Assembly (NCBI GenBank): GCA_030600865.1
Contig: JAUVUS010000032.1
Coordinates: 1 to 11,460, forward strand
DNA: 11,460 nt
Origin: Bacteroidales bacterium
GTDB taxonomy: Bacteria > Bacteroidota > Bacteroidia > Bacteroidales > UBA12077
Direction: 5' to 3'
Shown: positions 1-8,210 of the stretch, piece after piece
Layout of the letters: the number at the start of each line of letters is the position of its first letter
How positions within the stretch are numbered: the first letter of the stretch is position 1
Notes under the pieces: generated by a model
Databases searched by the model: none
What the model was told of the DNA's origin: nothing
What the model saw: the letters and a program-made list of their open reading frames with translations, nothing else
Program-made: the position numbers and the translations under genes

Positions 1-489
1 ATAACCGGATTAAATTTAACAGGAAATTTGTATGAGATAGACGATTTAGGTGAAGGAATTCATTTACAACTTAAAAACTTAATACTCCCTGCATTTACTT
101 TAGGCATTAGACCTTTAGCTATAATTATTCAATTATCAAGAAACTCAATGCTCGATGTTTTATCGCAAGATTATATCAGAACGGCTAAAGCTAAAGGTTT
201 GTCATTTAGTCGTATAATATGGAAACATGCTTTAAAAAACTCTTTAAATCCTGTAATTACAGCTGTATCAGGGTGGTTTGCTTCTTTAATGGCAGGAGTA
301 GTATTTGTTGAGTACATTTTTGGATGGAAAGGTCTTGGATATGTTATTGTTGATTCTTTAAATAAATATGATTTCCCGGTTATTATTGGTAGTGTTTTAA
401 CAATTTCAGTCATTTTTATTGTTATCAATACATTGGTAGACATTTTATACGGTGTACTTGATCCCAGAATTCGCTTAAGCAGTATTTAA
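1..489 (+). CDS. Oligopeptide/dipeptide-type ABC transporter permease (DppB/OppB family), 5'-truncated
   Basis: The reading frame is open from the first base, so only the last 162 residues are seen; the true start lies left of the window. The protein is an inner-membrane permease of a peptide/nickel-class ABC importer, working with a second DppC-like permease, ATPases and a binding protein that are not in view. The visible part has at least three hydrophobic segments. It also has the cytoplasmic EAA loop that docks the ATPase (RTAKAKGLS followed by HALKNSLNPV, about visible residues 60-85). After this comes the signature stretch EYIFGWKGLG and DFPVIIGSVL, and the usual C-terminal LVDILYGVLDPRIRL of the DppB subfamily. 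The family assignment is firm; the substrate cannot be told from this part. Confidence 0.9.
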   Translation: MTGLNLTGNLYEIDDLGEGIHLQLKNLILPAFTLGIRPLAIIIQLSRNSMLDVLSQDYIRTAKAKGLSFSRIIWKHALKNSLNPVITAVSGWFASLMAGVVFVEYIFGWKGLGYVIVDSLNKYDFPVIIGSVLTISVIFIVINTLVDILYGVLDPRIRLSSI

Positions 490-534
490 TCCTATATTTT
501 TTAATATTATAAATCGTATAAGCTTTTAATTTCT

Positions 535-542
535 TATTTTTG
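535..542 (+). promoter_or_regulatory. Candidate promoter -7 element upstream of tpiA
   Basis: TATTTTTG matches the Bacteroidota -7 consensus TAnnTTTG in every fixed position and lies 34 bases before the tpiA start codon, giving a short leader of about 28 bases. No convincing TTTG/TTG -33 element is present at the usual distance, and such an AT-rich motif arises easily by chance. Confidence 0.4.
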
Positions 543-576
543 ATAATACAATAAATATCCCCAATAATTATAACTT

Positions 577-1329
577 ATGAGAAAACAAATAGTCGCAGGA
601 AACTGGAAAATGAATAAAACATTTTCAGAAGGTATTGATTTACTAAATCAAATTACCGAGAAATCAAGTTCTGTAAAAGATGTTCAATTAATAGTAGCTC
701 CACCATCTATATTAACTAACGAAGCTGCAAAATATCTTAAAAATAAAGATATTGGATTAGCAGGACAGAATTGTGCAAATCATTCTCAGGGTGCTTATAC
801 CGGCGAAGTATCTGCTGCCATGTTATTATCTGCTGGAGCCAATTATGTTATCCTTGGACATTCAGAACGTCGCGCTTATTATCACGAAACAGACGAAATA
901 ATAAGAGAAAAAATAAAACTTAGCCTCGAAAATAATATCAAGCCTATTGTATGCTGTGGCGAAGTTTTAAAAGAAAGAGAAAATAATGAACACTTCGAAA
1001 TTGTTGCTAAACAGATCAAAGGAATGTTCGAGGGTATTTCTATTGAAGAGTTTAAGAACATTATTATAGCTTACGAACCTGTATGGGCAATTGGCACTGG
1101 AAAAACTGCTACTCCGGAACAAGCTCAGGAAATGCACCAGTTCATTCGTGAAACAATTAAAAATTCTTATGGTTCTGAAATTGCAAATGATTTATCTATT
1201 CTGTACGGAGGAAGTTGTAAACCCTCAAATGCAAAAGAATTATTTACTAAACCGGATGTTGATGGCGGACTAATTGGTGGTGCATCACTAAATGCAGATG
1301 ACTTTATTTCAATAGCAAACTCCTTTTAA
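577..1329 (+). CDS. tpiA: Triosephosphate isomerase
   Basis: This is the cytoplasmic TIM-barrel enzyme that interconverts dihydroxyacetone phosphate and glyceraldehyde 3-phosphate in glycolysis and gluconeogenesis. The 250-residue length is normal. All catalytic parts are present: N9 and K11 in AGNWKMN, the electrophile H95 in ILGHSERR, the base E167 in AYEPVW, the flexible loop 6 AIGTGKTA (171-178), and the phosphate-binding GGS (211-213) and GGAS (234-237). The ATG start places AGNWKMN at the expected N-terminal position. The gene stands alone: 87 bases separate it from the permease and 275 from prmA. A -7-like element lies at 535-542 and a weak terminator-like hairpin follows the stop. The identification is essentially certain. 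Confidence 0.98.
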   Translation: MRKQIVAGNWKMNKTFSEGIDLLNQITEKSSSVKDVQLIVAPPSILTNEAAKYLKNKDIGLAGQNCANHSQGAYTGEVSAAMLLSAGANYVILGHSERRAYYHETDEIIREKIKLSLENNIKPIVCCGEVLKERENNEHFEIVAKQIKGMFEGISIEEFKNIIIAYEPVWAIGTGKTATPEQAQEMHQFIRETIKNSYGSEIANDLSILYGGSCKPSNAKELFTKPDVDGGLIGGASLNADDFISIANSF

Positions 1330-1332
1330 GTA

Positions 1333-1360
1333 AAAGGGCACCCTCTAAAAAGGTGGCTTT
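1333..1360 (+). terminator. Weak terminator-like hairpin after tpiA
   Basis: Arms AAAG (1333-1336) plus CACC (1339-1342) can pair with GGTG (1352-1355) plus CTTT (1357-1360), with unpaired bases between the two helices and a small A-rich loop. It begins only a few bases after the tpiA stop. The downstream sequence is not T-rich, so this is a degenerate or doubtful terminator. Confidence 0.3.
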
Positions 1361-1398
1361 GGATTGCACTTAGTATGCGCTTTATTAATAGTAATCAA

Positions 1399-1526
1399 GG
1401 AATAATGGAATCCCGAAAGTTTTCGGGAGGAAAAATGGAAAAATTGTTACGTTCAAAAACTAAAATATGGGTATAATTCTAATAATCCCTGCCTTTGCCG
1501 GCAGACAGGCAACATTCCAGTATTCC
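1399..1526. repeat. Small repeat-like intergenic element with terminal inverted repeats
   Basis: The ends are GGAATAATGGAAT (1399-1411) and ATTCCAGTATTCC (1514-1526), which are reverse complements at 12 of 13 positions. Each arm itself repeats the GGAAT unit at an 8-base step. Between them lie an 18-base palindrome (1411-1428) and an imperfect hairpin with CCTG/CAGG arms around TGCCGGCA (1488-1509). There is no open reading frame of note. The higher GC of these hairpins contrasts with the surrounding AT-rich spacer. This looks like a MITE-like or dispersed repeat remnant; no target-site duplication was identified. Confidence 0.45.
1411..1428. repeat. Palindromic TCCCGA...TCGGGA element, copy 1
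   Basis: TCCCGAAAGTTTTCGGGA has perfect 8-base arms around GT. A second, closely related palindrome with the same TCCCGA/TCGGGA ends lies at 8957-8974 in the middle of the strong hairpin after rsmE. The shared pattern is TCCCGANANNTNTCGGGA. Confidence 0.55.
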
Positions 1527-1604
1527 AATAATTTATATCATGTATAATAAATAAAAAACACAACCACCATCAATGAAAGTGGATTTTTAATTCAAATTAA
1601 AATT

Positions 1605-2444
1605 ATGGATTACATCGAATTACGTTGTAAGATTACAGCAGAAAATACTCAAGAAATAACCGACATTCTCGTTGCTGAATTAAATGAAATAGCTTACGAA
1701 AGCTATGACGAAACAGAAGATGGATTAAATGCCTATATCCTTGAAAAGTTTTTTAATCTGGAAAAAGTAAAACAGTTACAAGTAAATAATATCCCAAATA
1801 TCAAGATTAATTTTTCATACGAAGTTATAAAAACTCAAAACTGGAATGAGGTTTGGGAAAAAAACTTTGAACCAATAATAGTTGAAGACCAGTGTCTTAT
1901 CCGGGCTCCTTTTCATAAAGACACCCCAAAAACCAAGTATGAAATTATTATTGAGCCTAAAATGTCTTTTGGAACAGGTCATCACGAAACAACATATCTT
2001 ATGTTAAAATCAATGCTCGATTTGGATCTTAAGGATAAGAATATTTTAGATATGGGTTGTGGTACAGGAGTATTGGCAATTTTAGCAACTTTCAAAGATG
2101 CTAAAGAAGTTACAGCAATTGATATTGATGAGTGGGCTTATAAAAATACTTTGGAAAATATAGACAAAAATAATTGTTCAAATATTAAAGTATTTCAAGG
2201 TGATGCAAATTTGTTAAGAAATCAACAGTTCGATATAATAATAGCTAATATCAACAGAAATATTCTAATGGATGATATAAAGCATTACTCTAAAGTTCTA
2301 AAATCGGGAGGTACTTTATTACTCAGCGGATTGTACGATAAAGATCTATTAATGATCCGAGAAGAAGCATCTTCCAATGGCATTGACTATATCAATCATT
2401 ATGAAAAACATAACTGGGTAGCTGCTAAATTTTACAAAAAATAA
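1605..2444 (+). CDS. prmA: Ribosomal protein L11 methyltransferase
   Basis: PrmA is an S-adenosylmethionine-dependent methyltransferase that methylates lysines and the N-terminus of ribosomal protein L11. The 279-residue protein has the expected order. An N-terminal substrate-recognition domain (about 1-70) comes first, then the family signature NWNEVWEKNFEPI (79-91). The PrmA-specific MSFGTGHHETT (120-130) is followed by SAM motif I DMGCGTG (149-155), an acidic residue in AIDID (about 172-175) for the ribose, and the catalytic-region motif ANINRNIL (214-221). The C-terminal TLLLSGLY is also typical. The ATG at 1605 gives a full-length N-terminal domain. The exported 1541-residue protein follows after 20 bases, so co-transcription is likely although no functional link is evident. 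Confidence 0.96.
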   Translation: MDYIELRCKITAENTQEITDILVAELNEIAYESYDETEDGLNAYILEKFFNLEKVKQLQVNNIPNIKINFSYEVIKTQNWNEVWEKNFEPIIVEDQCLIRAPFHKDTPKTKYEIIIEPKMSFGTGHHETTYLMLKSMLDLDLKDKNILDMGCGTGVLAILATFKDAKEVTAIDIDEWAYKNTLENIDKNNCSNIKVFQGDANLLRNQQFDIIIANINRNILMDDIKHYSKVLKSGGTLLLSGLYDKDLLMIREEASSNGIDYINHYEKHNWVAAKFYKK

Positions 2445-2464
2445 AATCGTTAAATTAATACACG

Positions 2465-5400
2465 ATGAAAAAATATCTGTTAAAAAGTCTGTTTTTTTCT
2501 CTTTTGAGCCTTAGTATTCTTAACTCTACAGCTCAAGATATTAAAGAGTTTCAAAAAGATTCAACCTTGTTTATTGAACAATTTGAAGAATTTGTTAACA
2601 AAAATCTACCTAAAAATGAAGAAGAAAACTTAGAATCGTTTGTAGAAAAATGGGATATTGGTTATTTTACTGACGACATAAAAGACAGATTTATAGATGT
2701 ATGTAATTTAATGCTCAAAAATAAGGCTCGCCGTAATCCGCATTTTACAAAATATTTTGACATAGTAATGGCTTTTCACCAATCGGAAGAAGCGATGAAA
2801 CATTATGATAATTGGGAAAAAGGAATATACTTTATTTTTGAATCAGAAAAATATCCTTTAAGAGTTATCACAAAATATTTTGATAATTCAAAATCACTAA
2901 TTGAAGAAAACCTAATATATAGTACATATTCAACAAGTTGGTATACAAGCTCAAATGATTTTAAAATTGTAGTTGATGATGAATTAAAAATAGTATTTGC
3001 TAAAACTAATTTGACATGTAAAATAAAAAAAGATTCTATTGATATCTTTGAAACCACTGGTGTATTTTTCCCAATAACAAATCAATGGGTAGGTAAAACT
3101 GGTTTTGTTACATGGGAAAGAGCTGGATACAACACTGATAATGTTAAAGCCAAACTTAAAAACTATAAAATAAATTTCTCAAAATCAGGGTATACTGCTG
3201 ATTCAGTTTCTTTTATTAATAAACTTTATTTTGACAAACCTGCATTGGGAAGATTATCCGATCAGGTTGTTCATGTCATGACACCTGAAAGAGCTATCTA
3301 TCCTGAGTTTAATTCTTATCAGAAAAGATTTCAAATAGAAGATATTTATCCTGACATAAATTATGATGGTGGTTTTTCAATGAAAGGTTCTAATTTTCTT
3401 GGTTCCGGTGATCAGGATAACGAAGCATTTCTTTATATACAAAAAAATGACACAACAATAATTACGACCGTTGCTAAAACATATATGTTTAAAAAAGGTA
3501 AAGTTGTTTCAAATAATGCCCAAATTACAATCCGCTTAAAAAACGATTCAATTTTTCATCCCGGCATCTTATTTACATATACTCAGAACATTAAAGAAGT
3601 CTCATTAACACCTTCAGAAAGAATTGTTTCAAAAAGCCCCTACTACGATTCTTACCACAATATATCCATGAATTTTGATCGCCTTTTATGGAGAACTGAT
3701 GATGATAAGATTTATTTCACCAAACGACGCGGAGCAGCAATTGGAAATGCAACTTATACATCCTCAAATTTTTATAATCTTATTGAATTTGAAAGAATAA
3801 TGATAAGAGATGAGTTTCATCCACTTTTAGTTTTAAGGAACTATTCAAATAAAATTAATTCAGAAATATTTTCGGGAGCCGAACTGGCACGTTTTCTTGG
3901 TTATGACGATTATCAGATCAAACAAATGTTAATGTTTTTAAGTGTGGATGGTTTTATATTTTACGATTCCGATAAGGATGAAGCAATAATTAAGAAAAAG
4001 CTCTATGATTTTATAGATGCACGTTTTGGGAAAATTGATTATGATGTAATTAAATTTAATTCTATAACAGAAGATTTAGCGCACAACGGCGTACTTAATT
4101 TAAAAACCTATGACCTTGAAATTAGAGGCGTTCCTCAAATCTTTCTTTCTGATTCTCAAAATGTAGTTATATATCCAAAACATCAAAGAATCACCATGAA
4201 AAAGAATAGAGATTTTAGTTTTGGAGGAACAATTGAAGCCGGACTATTTACTTTCTTTGGACAGGATTTCGATTTTAGTTATGATACTTTCAAAATTAAT
4301 TTACATAATATCGATTCATTAAGAATTAAAGTTCAAACCGAAGAGCGTGATATGTATAACAACCCTATTCTTGCTCACATAAAAAATACGATCGAAATTA
4401 TTACAGGAGAATTACTTATTGATAACCCCAATAATAAATCAGGATTACAACGATTCCCTCAGTATCCTATTTTCAACAGTAACGAAAACTCTTATGTTTA
4501 TTACGATGCATCTAGTATTTTCAATGGTGTGTATAAGCGTGATGGTTTTTATTTTGAACTTGAACCTTTTACAATTGACAGTTTGGATAACTTTAAAGTT
4601 GAGGGATTAAAATTCGACGGTCGGTTTTATTCTTCAAACATATTTCCCGCATTTGATGATGCTATATATATGCGGCCCGATTACTCACTGGGTTTCAAAC
4701 GAAATACTCCTGAAGAAGGATTTCCGCTTTATGAAGGAAAAGGAACTTATTATAATATAATCGATTTAAGTAATAAGGGACTAAGAGGTTCAGGTACACT
4801 AGAATATTTAACAAGTAAAACTCAAACTGACGATATTATTTTCTTTCCGGATTCCACTAAAATCCATGCTACAGACTTTACTCTTGCTCAACGAACATCC
4901 GGAATAGAATTCCCGGAATTAAGTTCAACCGAGATTGATATCAAATGGTATCCCTACGAAGATATCATGTATGCAGAGCAAACCAATGAACCGTTTAATA
5001 TGTATGGAAACAACTCTCTTTTTTCAGGTTCGCTTTTAATTCAACCAATTGGCATAACAGGTAATGGTATTATGAATCTTGAAAAAGCCGAACTAAGATC
5101 AAGTCTATTTAATTTCGACGCCAATTCATTTAATTCCGACACAACTACATTCAGCTTAAAATCTTTAAATAAAAATGATTTCAATTTTATAACCGAAAAT
5201 TTAAATGGCAAAGTCGATTTTACATCACAAACAGGTAGCTTTAATTCAAATGAATCTTTTACTGTCGCTAAATTCCCTAAAAATCTATATGTAAGTTATC
5301 TTGATAAATTTGACTGGAGTATTGCTAATGATGAAATAGCAATTGAATCCAGTCCACAAATAGATACAACAGCTTCTCCTGAAGTTAAAAAACTAGCCAA

Positions 5401-7090
5401 ACTTAAAGATGACGATTTGCCCGGAGCATTGTATATGTCGATTCATCGAAGCCAGGATTCGCTACGATTTGCTTCAACAAAAGCCATTTACAGCTTAAAG
5501 GATAGTAGTATAAAAGCCTCTGAGGTGGAATATATAAAAGTGGCTGATGCATTGATATTCCCTGATAAAAATAATGTCACAATAGGTCATATGGCAAATA
5601 TTCAAACATTAACAAATTCTGAAATAATTGCCGATAACCAAAACAGATATCATCGTATATATAATGCTAAAATAAATATAAAAGGTCGCTACAAATATCT
5701 TGGAACAGGAGACTATGATTATATTGACGAAAATAAAGAAATCCAGAATATTCATTTTACTGATATTTCTGTTGACAGCTCATATCAAACAGTTGCAAAA
5801 AGTAAAATCAGTATGGCTGATGATTTTACTTTAAGTCCTGTTTATCATTACAGGGGTGATGTTATTTTATTTGCCAGAAATAAACATTTAACTTTTAAAG
5901 GAGGGATTAAATTAGAGCACGACTGTCCAAGAAAAGAAACACATTATGCTTATTTTGAGAGTGAAATAAATCCTGACAGTATTTATATTCCGATTCCCAG
6001 TACCTTAAAGAGTATTAATGGCAGAGGCCTATACGCTGCATCATTTATAACAAAAGATTCTTCTCATATTTACACACGATTCCTGGATAGAAGAAGAGAT
6101 CCTAACGATGTTGCTTTAATTGATGCAACAGGTTACTTACACTATTATAAAAATTCTAATAAATTTGTTGTTACGGAAAAAGTAAAACATTTAAAACCTG
6201 ACACAAGCGGTAAATTAGTCAGTTTACAAAAAGATTTTTGTTTACAACATGGTGAAGGTAAAATTAATCTGGGAATTGATTTAGGACAGATTAAATTGTC
6301 TCCTGCAGGATCGATTAATCATCTTTTAGATAAAAATGAGATTAAAACAGAACTTGTATTAGCACTGGATTTCTTCTTTTCAGAAGCAGCACTTGATACA
6401 CTTTTAGCCGAATTGCAGTCTGCCCGAAATCTTGATGCTATGAGTATAACCTCCGAGTTTTTCGAAAAAAACATGAATGAATTGGTAGGAAACTCTGATT
6501 ATAAAGAATTTAATAATCAGTTAATGTTATTTGCCAATGAGGCTAAATTGCCAAAATCAACTCAACATACAATTCTTTTAGGAAAAGTAAAGTTTAAATG
6601 GCACACCGAAACCGGTTCTTATCTAAATTATGGAAAAATTGGGATTGCAACAATAAATAATAAGCCTGTAAATAAATACGTTGAAGGATATCTGCAAATT
6701 CTTAAAAGGCGAAGTGGAGATTTGATGAAATTTTATTTTGAACTGCCAAACAAAGACTATTACTATTTTACATACTCTCGTGGCGTAATGCAAACTCTTT
6801 CGAATAACGAAGAGTTTGTTAATGCGATACAAAGTATAAAGAAAAAAGCAAGAAAATTAAAAACTCCAAGAGGTCAAACTCCTTACAGGTATATTATTGC
6901 AACAGAGCAAAATAAAGTTCAATTCCTTAGAAATATGCGCCTTTTTGAAGAAGCCCAGATTGCTAAAGAAGAAGAACGAAAACAAATGGAGCAGGAACAA
7001 AAAGAACTTGAACAAGAAGAAGAACTGAATATTGAGGAACCCGAAAAAGAAAAAGAGGGAGAAGAAAATTTAAACGAAGAAGGCAATTAG
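2465..7090 (+). CDS. Large exported protein of unknown function (1541 residues), Bacteroidota-specific type
   Basis: Function is not recognised. Residues 1-24 form a Sec signal peptide (MKK, then a Leu/Phe/Ser-rich core, ending STAQ), so the protein enters the periplasm or outer envelope. No later transmembrane helix is obvious. Most of the chain has alternating hydrophobic/polar strands with many Asn, Asp and Ser, as expected for long beta-sheet domains. A helical insert at about 468-520 (FSGAELARFLGYDDYQI and onward) looks like a small helical or winged-helix-like domain. Two stretches with the recurring style GxGxxxLxxA followed by TDFTL or FDANSF (about 755-800 and 865-890) resemble stacked beta-taco/LptA-like repeats; that is inference only. 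The last roughly 45 residues are a Glu/Lys-rich coiled coil with a very acidic tail. It follows prmA by 20 bases. Similar very long secreted proteins are familiar to me from Bacteroidota genomes, always as hypothetical proteins. Confidence 0.85.
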   Translation: MKKYLLKSLFFSLLSLSILNSTAQDIKEFQKDSTLFIEQFEEFVNKNLPKNEEENLESFVEKWDIGYFTDDIKDRFIDVCNLMLKNKARRNPHFTKYFDIVMAFHQSEEAMKHYDNWEKGIYFIFESEKYPLRVITKYFDNSKSLIEENLIYSTYSTSWYTSSNDFKIVVDDELKIVFAKTNLTCKIKKDSIDIFETTGVFFPITNQWVGKTGFVTWERAGYNTDNVKAKLKNYKINFSKSGYTADSVSFINKLYFDKPALGRLSDQVVHVMTPERAIYPEFNSYQKRFQIEDIYPDINYDGGFSMKGSNFLGSGDQDNEAFLYIQKNDTTIITTVAKTYMFKKGKVVSNNAQITIRLKNDSIFHPGILFTYTQNIKEVSLTPSERIVSKSPYYDSYHNISMNFDRLLWRTDDDKIYFTKRRGAAIGNATYTSSNFYNLIEFERIMIRDEFHPLLVLRNYSNKINSEIFSGAELARFLGYDDYQIKQMLMFLSVDGFIFYDSDKDEAIIKKKLYDFIDARFGKIDYDVIKFNSITEDLAHNGVLNLKTYDLEIRGVPQIFLSDSQNVVIYPKHQRITMKKNRDFSFGGTIEAGLFTFFGQDFDFSYDTFKINLHNIDSLRIKVQTEERDMYNNPILAHIKNTIEIITGELLIDNPNNKSGLQRFPQYPIFNSNENSYVYYDASSIFNGVYKRDGFYFELEPFTIDSLDNFKVEGLKFDGRFYSSNIFPAFDDAIYMRPDYSLGFKRNTPEEGFPLYEGKGTYYNIIDLSNKGLRGSGTLEYLTSKTQTDDIIFFPDSTKIHATDFTLAQRTSGIEFPELSSTEIDIKWYPYEDIMYAEQTNEPFNMYGNNSLFSGSLLIQPIGITGNGIMNLEKAELRSSLFNFDANSFNSDTTTFSLKSLNKNDFNFITENLNGKVDFTSQTGSFNSNESFTVAKFPKNLYVSYLDKFDWSIANDEIAIESSPQIDTTASPEVKKLAKLKDDDLPGALYMSIHRSQDSLRFASTKAIYSLKDSSIKASEVEYIKVADALIFPDKNNVTIGHMANIQTLTNSEIIADNQNRYHRIYNAKINIKGRYKYLGTGDYDYIDENKEIQNIHFTDISVDSSYQTVAKSKISMADDFTLSPVYHYRGDVILFARNKHLTFKGGIKLEHDCPRKETHYAYFESEINPDSIYIPIPSTLKSINGRGLYAASFITKDSSHIYTRFLDRRRDPNDVALIDATGYLHYYKNSNKFVVTEKVKHLKPDTSGKLVSLQKDFCLQHGEGKINLGIDLGQIKLSPAGSINHLLDKNEIKTELVLALDFFFSEAALDTLLAELQSARNLDAMSITSEFFEKNMNELVGNSDYKEFNNQLMLFANEAKLPKSTQHTILLGKVKFKWHTETGSYLNYGKIGIATINNKPVNKYVEGYLQILKRRSGDLMKFYFELPNKDYYYFTYSRGVMQTLSNNEEFVNAIQSIKKKARKLKTPRGQTPYRYIIATEQNKVQFLRNMRLFEEAQIAKEEERKQMEQEQKELEQEEELNIEEPEKEKEGEENLNEEGN

Positions 7091-7143
7091 TTTATTTGTT
7101 ACATTCCACTGTACACAGGTTTCAAGTGCGATTATTATTGTTT

Positions 7144-7158
7144 AATCCCTTTGGGATT
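7144..7158 (+). terminator. Short hairpin after the large exported-protein gene
   Basis: AATCCC-TTT-GGGATT forms a 6-bp stem with a 3-base loop 53 bases after the stop codon and is followed by GTTTGTTAC. The stem is short, so it is at best a weak terminator for the prmA transcript. Confidence 0.3.
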
Positions 7159-7197
7159 GTTTGTTACTCTACATAAAATCACATAGTAGTTTAACAA

Positions 7198-7228
7198 AAA
7201 TACCCACAGAATGCATCTGTGGGTATTT
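7198..7228 (-). terminator. Terminator of the small lipoprotein gene (possibly bidirectional)
   Basis: A perfect 13-bp stem (7198-7210 with 7216-7228, core TACCCACAGA/TCTGTGGGTA) encloses a 5-base loop ATGCA. It lies 20 bases past the minus-strand stop codon. On the minus strand the stem runs into TTTTT, a classical rho-independent layout. Being between convergent genes it may also stop read-through from the large gene. Confidence 0.8.
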
Positions 7229-7248
7229 GAAGAAAATAACTCATTATC

Positions 7249-7533
7249 TTATTCTTCTTCATTTTCTACTTCTTCTGCTACTTCTTCTACGACTTCTACT
7301 AATTCTTCTGTTACTTCTGTTTTCTCAGCCTCTTTCCTTACTATCTCTTCCATTTTTTTAATGGCTTCTTCACTCGCACCCGCTGCTTCCATTGCTTTCC
7401 TTTGAACTTCGATTATTGCAGTAGTAGGATCACTGCTCTCGTTGCTTTTTTTACTACTTTCACCACCACCGCCACAAGACCACATAAACACTGATAAAAT
7501 AATTACAAATAATAATGTTGCTAGTTTTTTCAT
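7249..7533 (-). CDS. Small Glu-rich lipoprotein, function unknown
   Basis: This 94-residue protein starts with a lipoprotein signal peptide: MKK, a hydrophobic core, then FMWSC with the lipidated Cys at position 20 and a GGGG spacer after it. The rest is an Asn/Ser-poor linker followed by a predicted helix (about 38-94) dominated by Glu, Val and Lys, ending in the near-repeat VEEVAEEVENEEE. This suggests an elongated coiled-coil or amphipathic helix anchored to the membrane by lipid. No domain family is recognised and a role cannot be assigned. It is a single-gene unit with its own candidate -7 element upstream and a strong terminator downstream, converging on the large exported-protein gene. 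The signal peptide and compact transcription unit make it a real gene despite low complexity. Confidence 0.8.
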   Translation of the reverse strand: MKKLATLLFVIILSVFMWSCGGGGESSKKSNESSDPTTAIIEVQRKAMEAAGASEEAIKKMEEIVRKEAEKTEVTEELVEVVEEVAEEVENEEE

Positions 7534-7573
7534 AATAATACTTTTTTTTAAGTTTATAAATAAAATATTATAA

Positions 7574-7581
7574 CAAATATA
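7574..7581 (-). promoter_or_regulatory. Candidate promoter -7 element for the small lipoprotein gene
   Basis: On the minus strand the sequence reads TATATTTG, a full match to the fixed positions of TAnnTTTG, about 40 bases before the start codon. No good -33 TTTG is seen at the usual spacing. Confidence 0.4.
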
Positions 7582-7676
7582 ATAAGAACCAATATATTAG
7601 CATAATATTTAGTTAGGTTTATCGCACAATGCCTTAGTTCACTTCGGTCCTAATGTATAAATTATATTTAACAAAT

Positions 7677-8171
7677 CTAACTCCTGTTTTTCTCAAAAAC
7701 TTCTAAATCTTTTATTTTTTTGCCATCAATTACAAAACGAACAGCTGTTTGGTATTTGTGCAAGCCAGATTTTCCTACAGCACCCGGATTAATATGAAGT
7801 AACTCATTTTTCTTATCATAAATAACTTTTAAAATATGCGAATGGCCCGAAATAAAAATATCTGGCTTGATATTCTTTATCAATTCTTTCATTCCTTTTT
7901 CATATTTACCCGGATAACCACCAATATGAGTCATCAAAACCTTAACGTTTTCACAAGTAAAAGATTGTATCTTAGGATAAACAATTCGTACCTCATGTCC
8001 ATCAATATTGCCATAAACTGCTTTTAAAGGCTTATACTTTACAATTTTATCAGCAGTTTCAATATTACCAATATCTCCGGCATGCCAAATCTCATCACAA
8101 TCCTTAAAAAAGTTAATAATTCTTTCATCAACATGACAATGTGTGTCGGATAATAAACCTATTCTTTTCAT
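7677..8171 (-). CDS. YfcE/MJ0936-family metallophosphodiesterase
   Basis: This is a 164-residue single-domain metallophosphoesterase of the calcineurin-like superfamily (Metallophos_2 type). The metal ligands are all visible: D9 and H11 in SDTHCH, D33 in AGDIG, N55 in VYGNIDGHE, H82 in MTHIGG, and H110 and H112 in SGHSH. The INPGAVGKSG motif near the C-terminus is also family-typical. Characterised members (E. coli YfcE, M. jannaschii MJ0936) are divalent-metal-dependent phosphodiesterases active on artificial substrates, and the natural substrate is unclear. The length matches the family and the start is directly before the first strand KRIGLLSD. The gene is divergent from rsmE with 48 bases between start codons, and no obvious terminator follows it before the lipoprotein gene. 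Confidence 0.93.
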   Translation of the reverse strand: MKRIGLLSDTHCHVDERIINFFKDCDEIWHAGDIGNIETADKIVKYKPLKAVYGNIDGHEVRIVYPKIQSFTCENVKVLMTHIGGYPGKYEKGMKELIKNIKPDIFISGHSHILKVIYDKKNELLHINPGAVGKSGLHKYQTAVRFVIDGKKIKDLEVFEKNRS

Positions 8172-8188
8172 TTATTATTTACTATGAT

Positions 8189-8196
8189 TAAATTTG
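8189..8196 (+). promoter_or_regulatory. Candidate promoter -7 element for rsmE
   Basis: TAAATTTG matches TAnnTTTG fully and would start transcription near 8203, leaving a leader of about 17 bases before the rsmE ATG. A -33 element at the normal distance is not clear. Confidence 0.35.
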
Positions 8197-8210
8197 CTTT
8201 GAACATAACA

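Noticed and set aside
171..443. Minus-strand open frame of 90 codons inside the permease gene
   Set aside because: It is antisense to the conserved EAA loop region of the permease and has no features of its own.
1444..1477. TTGTTA and TATAAT resembling an E. coli-type promoter ahead of prmA
   Set aside because: The spacing is 22 bases, too long, and the genome appears to use the Bacteroidota TTTG/TAnnTTTG type. The sequence also lies within the repeat-like element.
1399..1526. A hidden gene or transposase fragment in the tpiA-prmA spacer
   Set aside because: No frame of useful length or recognisable motif is present; only inverted repeats are seen.
7161..7405. Plus-strand Leu/Ser-rich open frames opposite the small lipoprotein gene
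   Set aside because: They are the antisense of the Glu-rich coding repeat and of the terminator. The lipoprotein frame has a signal peptide, lipobox and terminator, whereas these have none.
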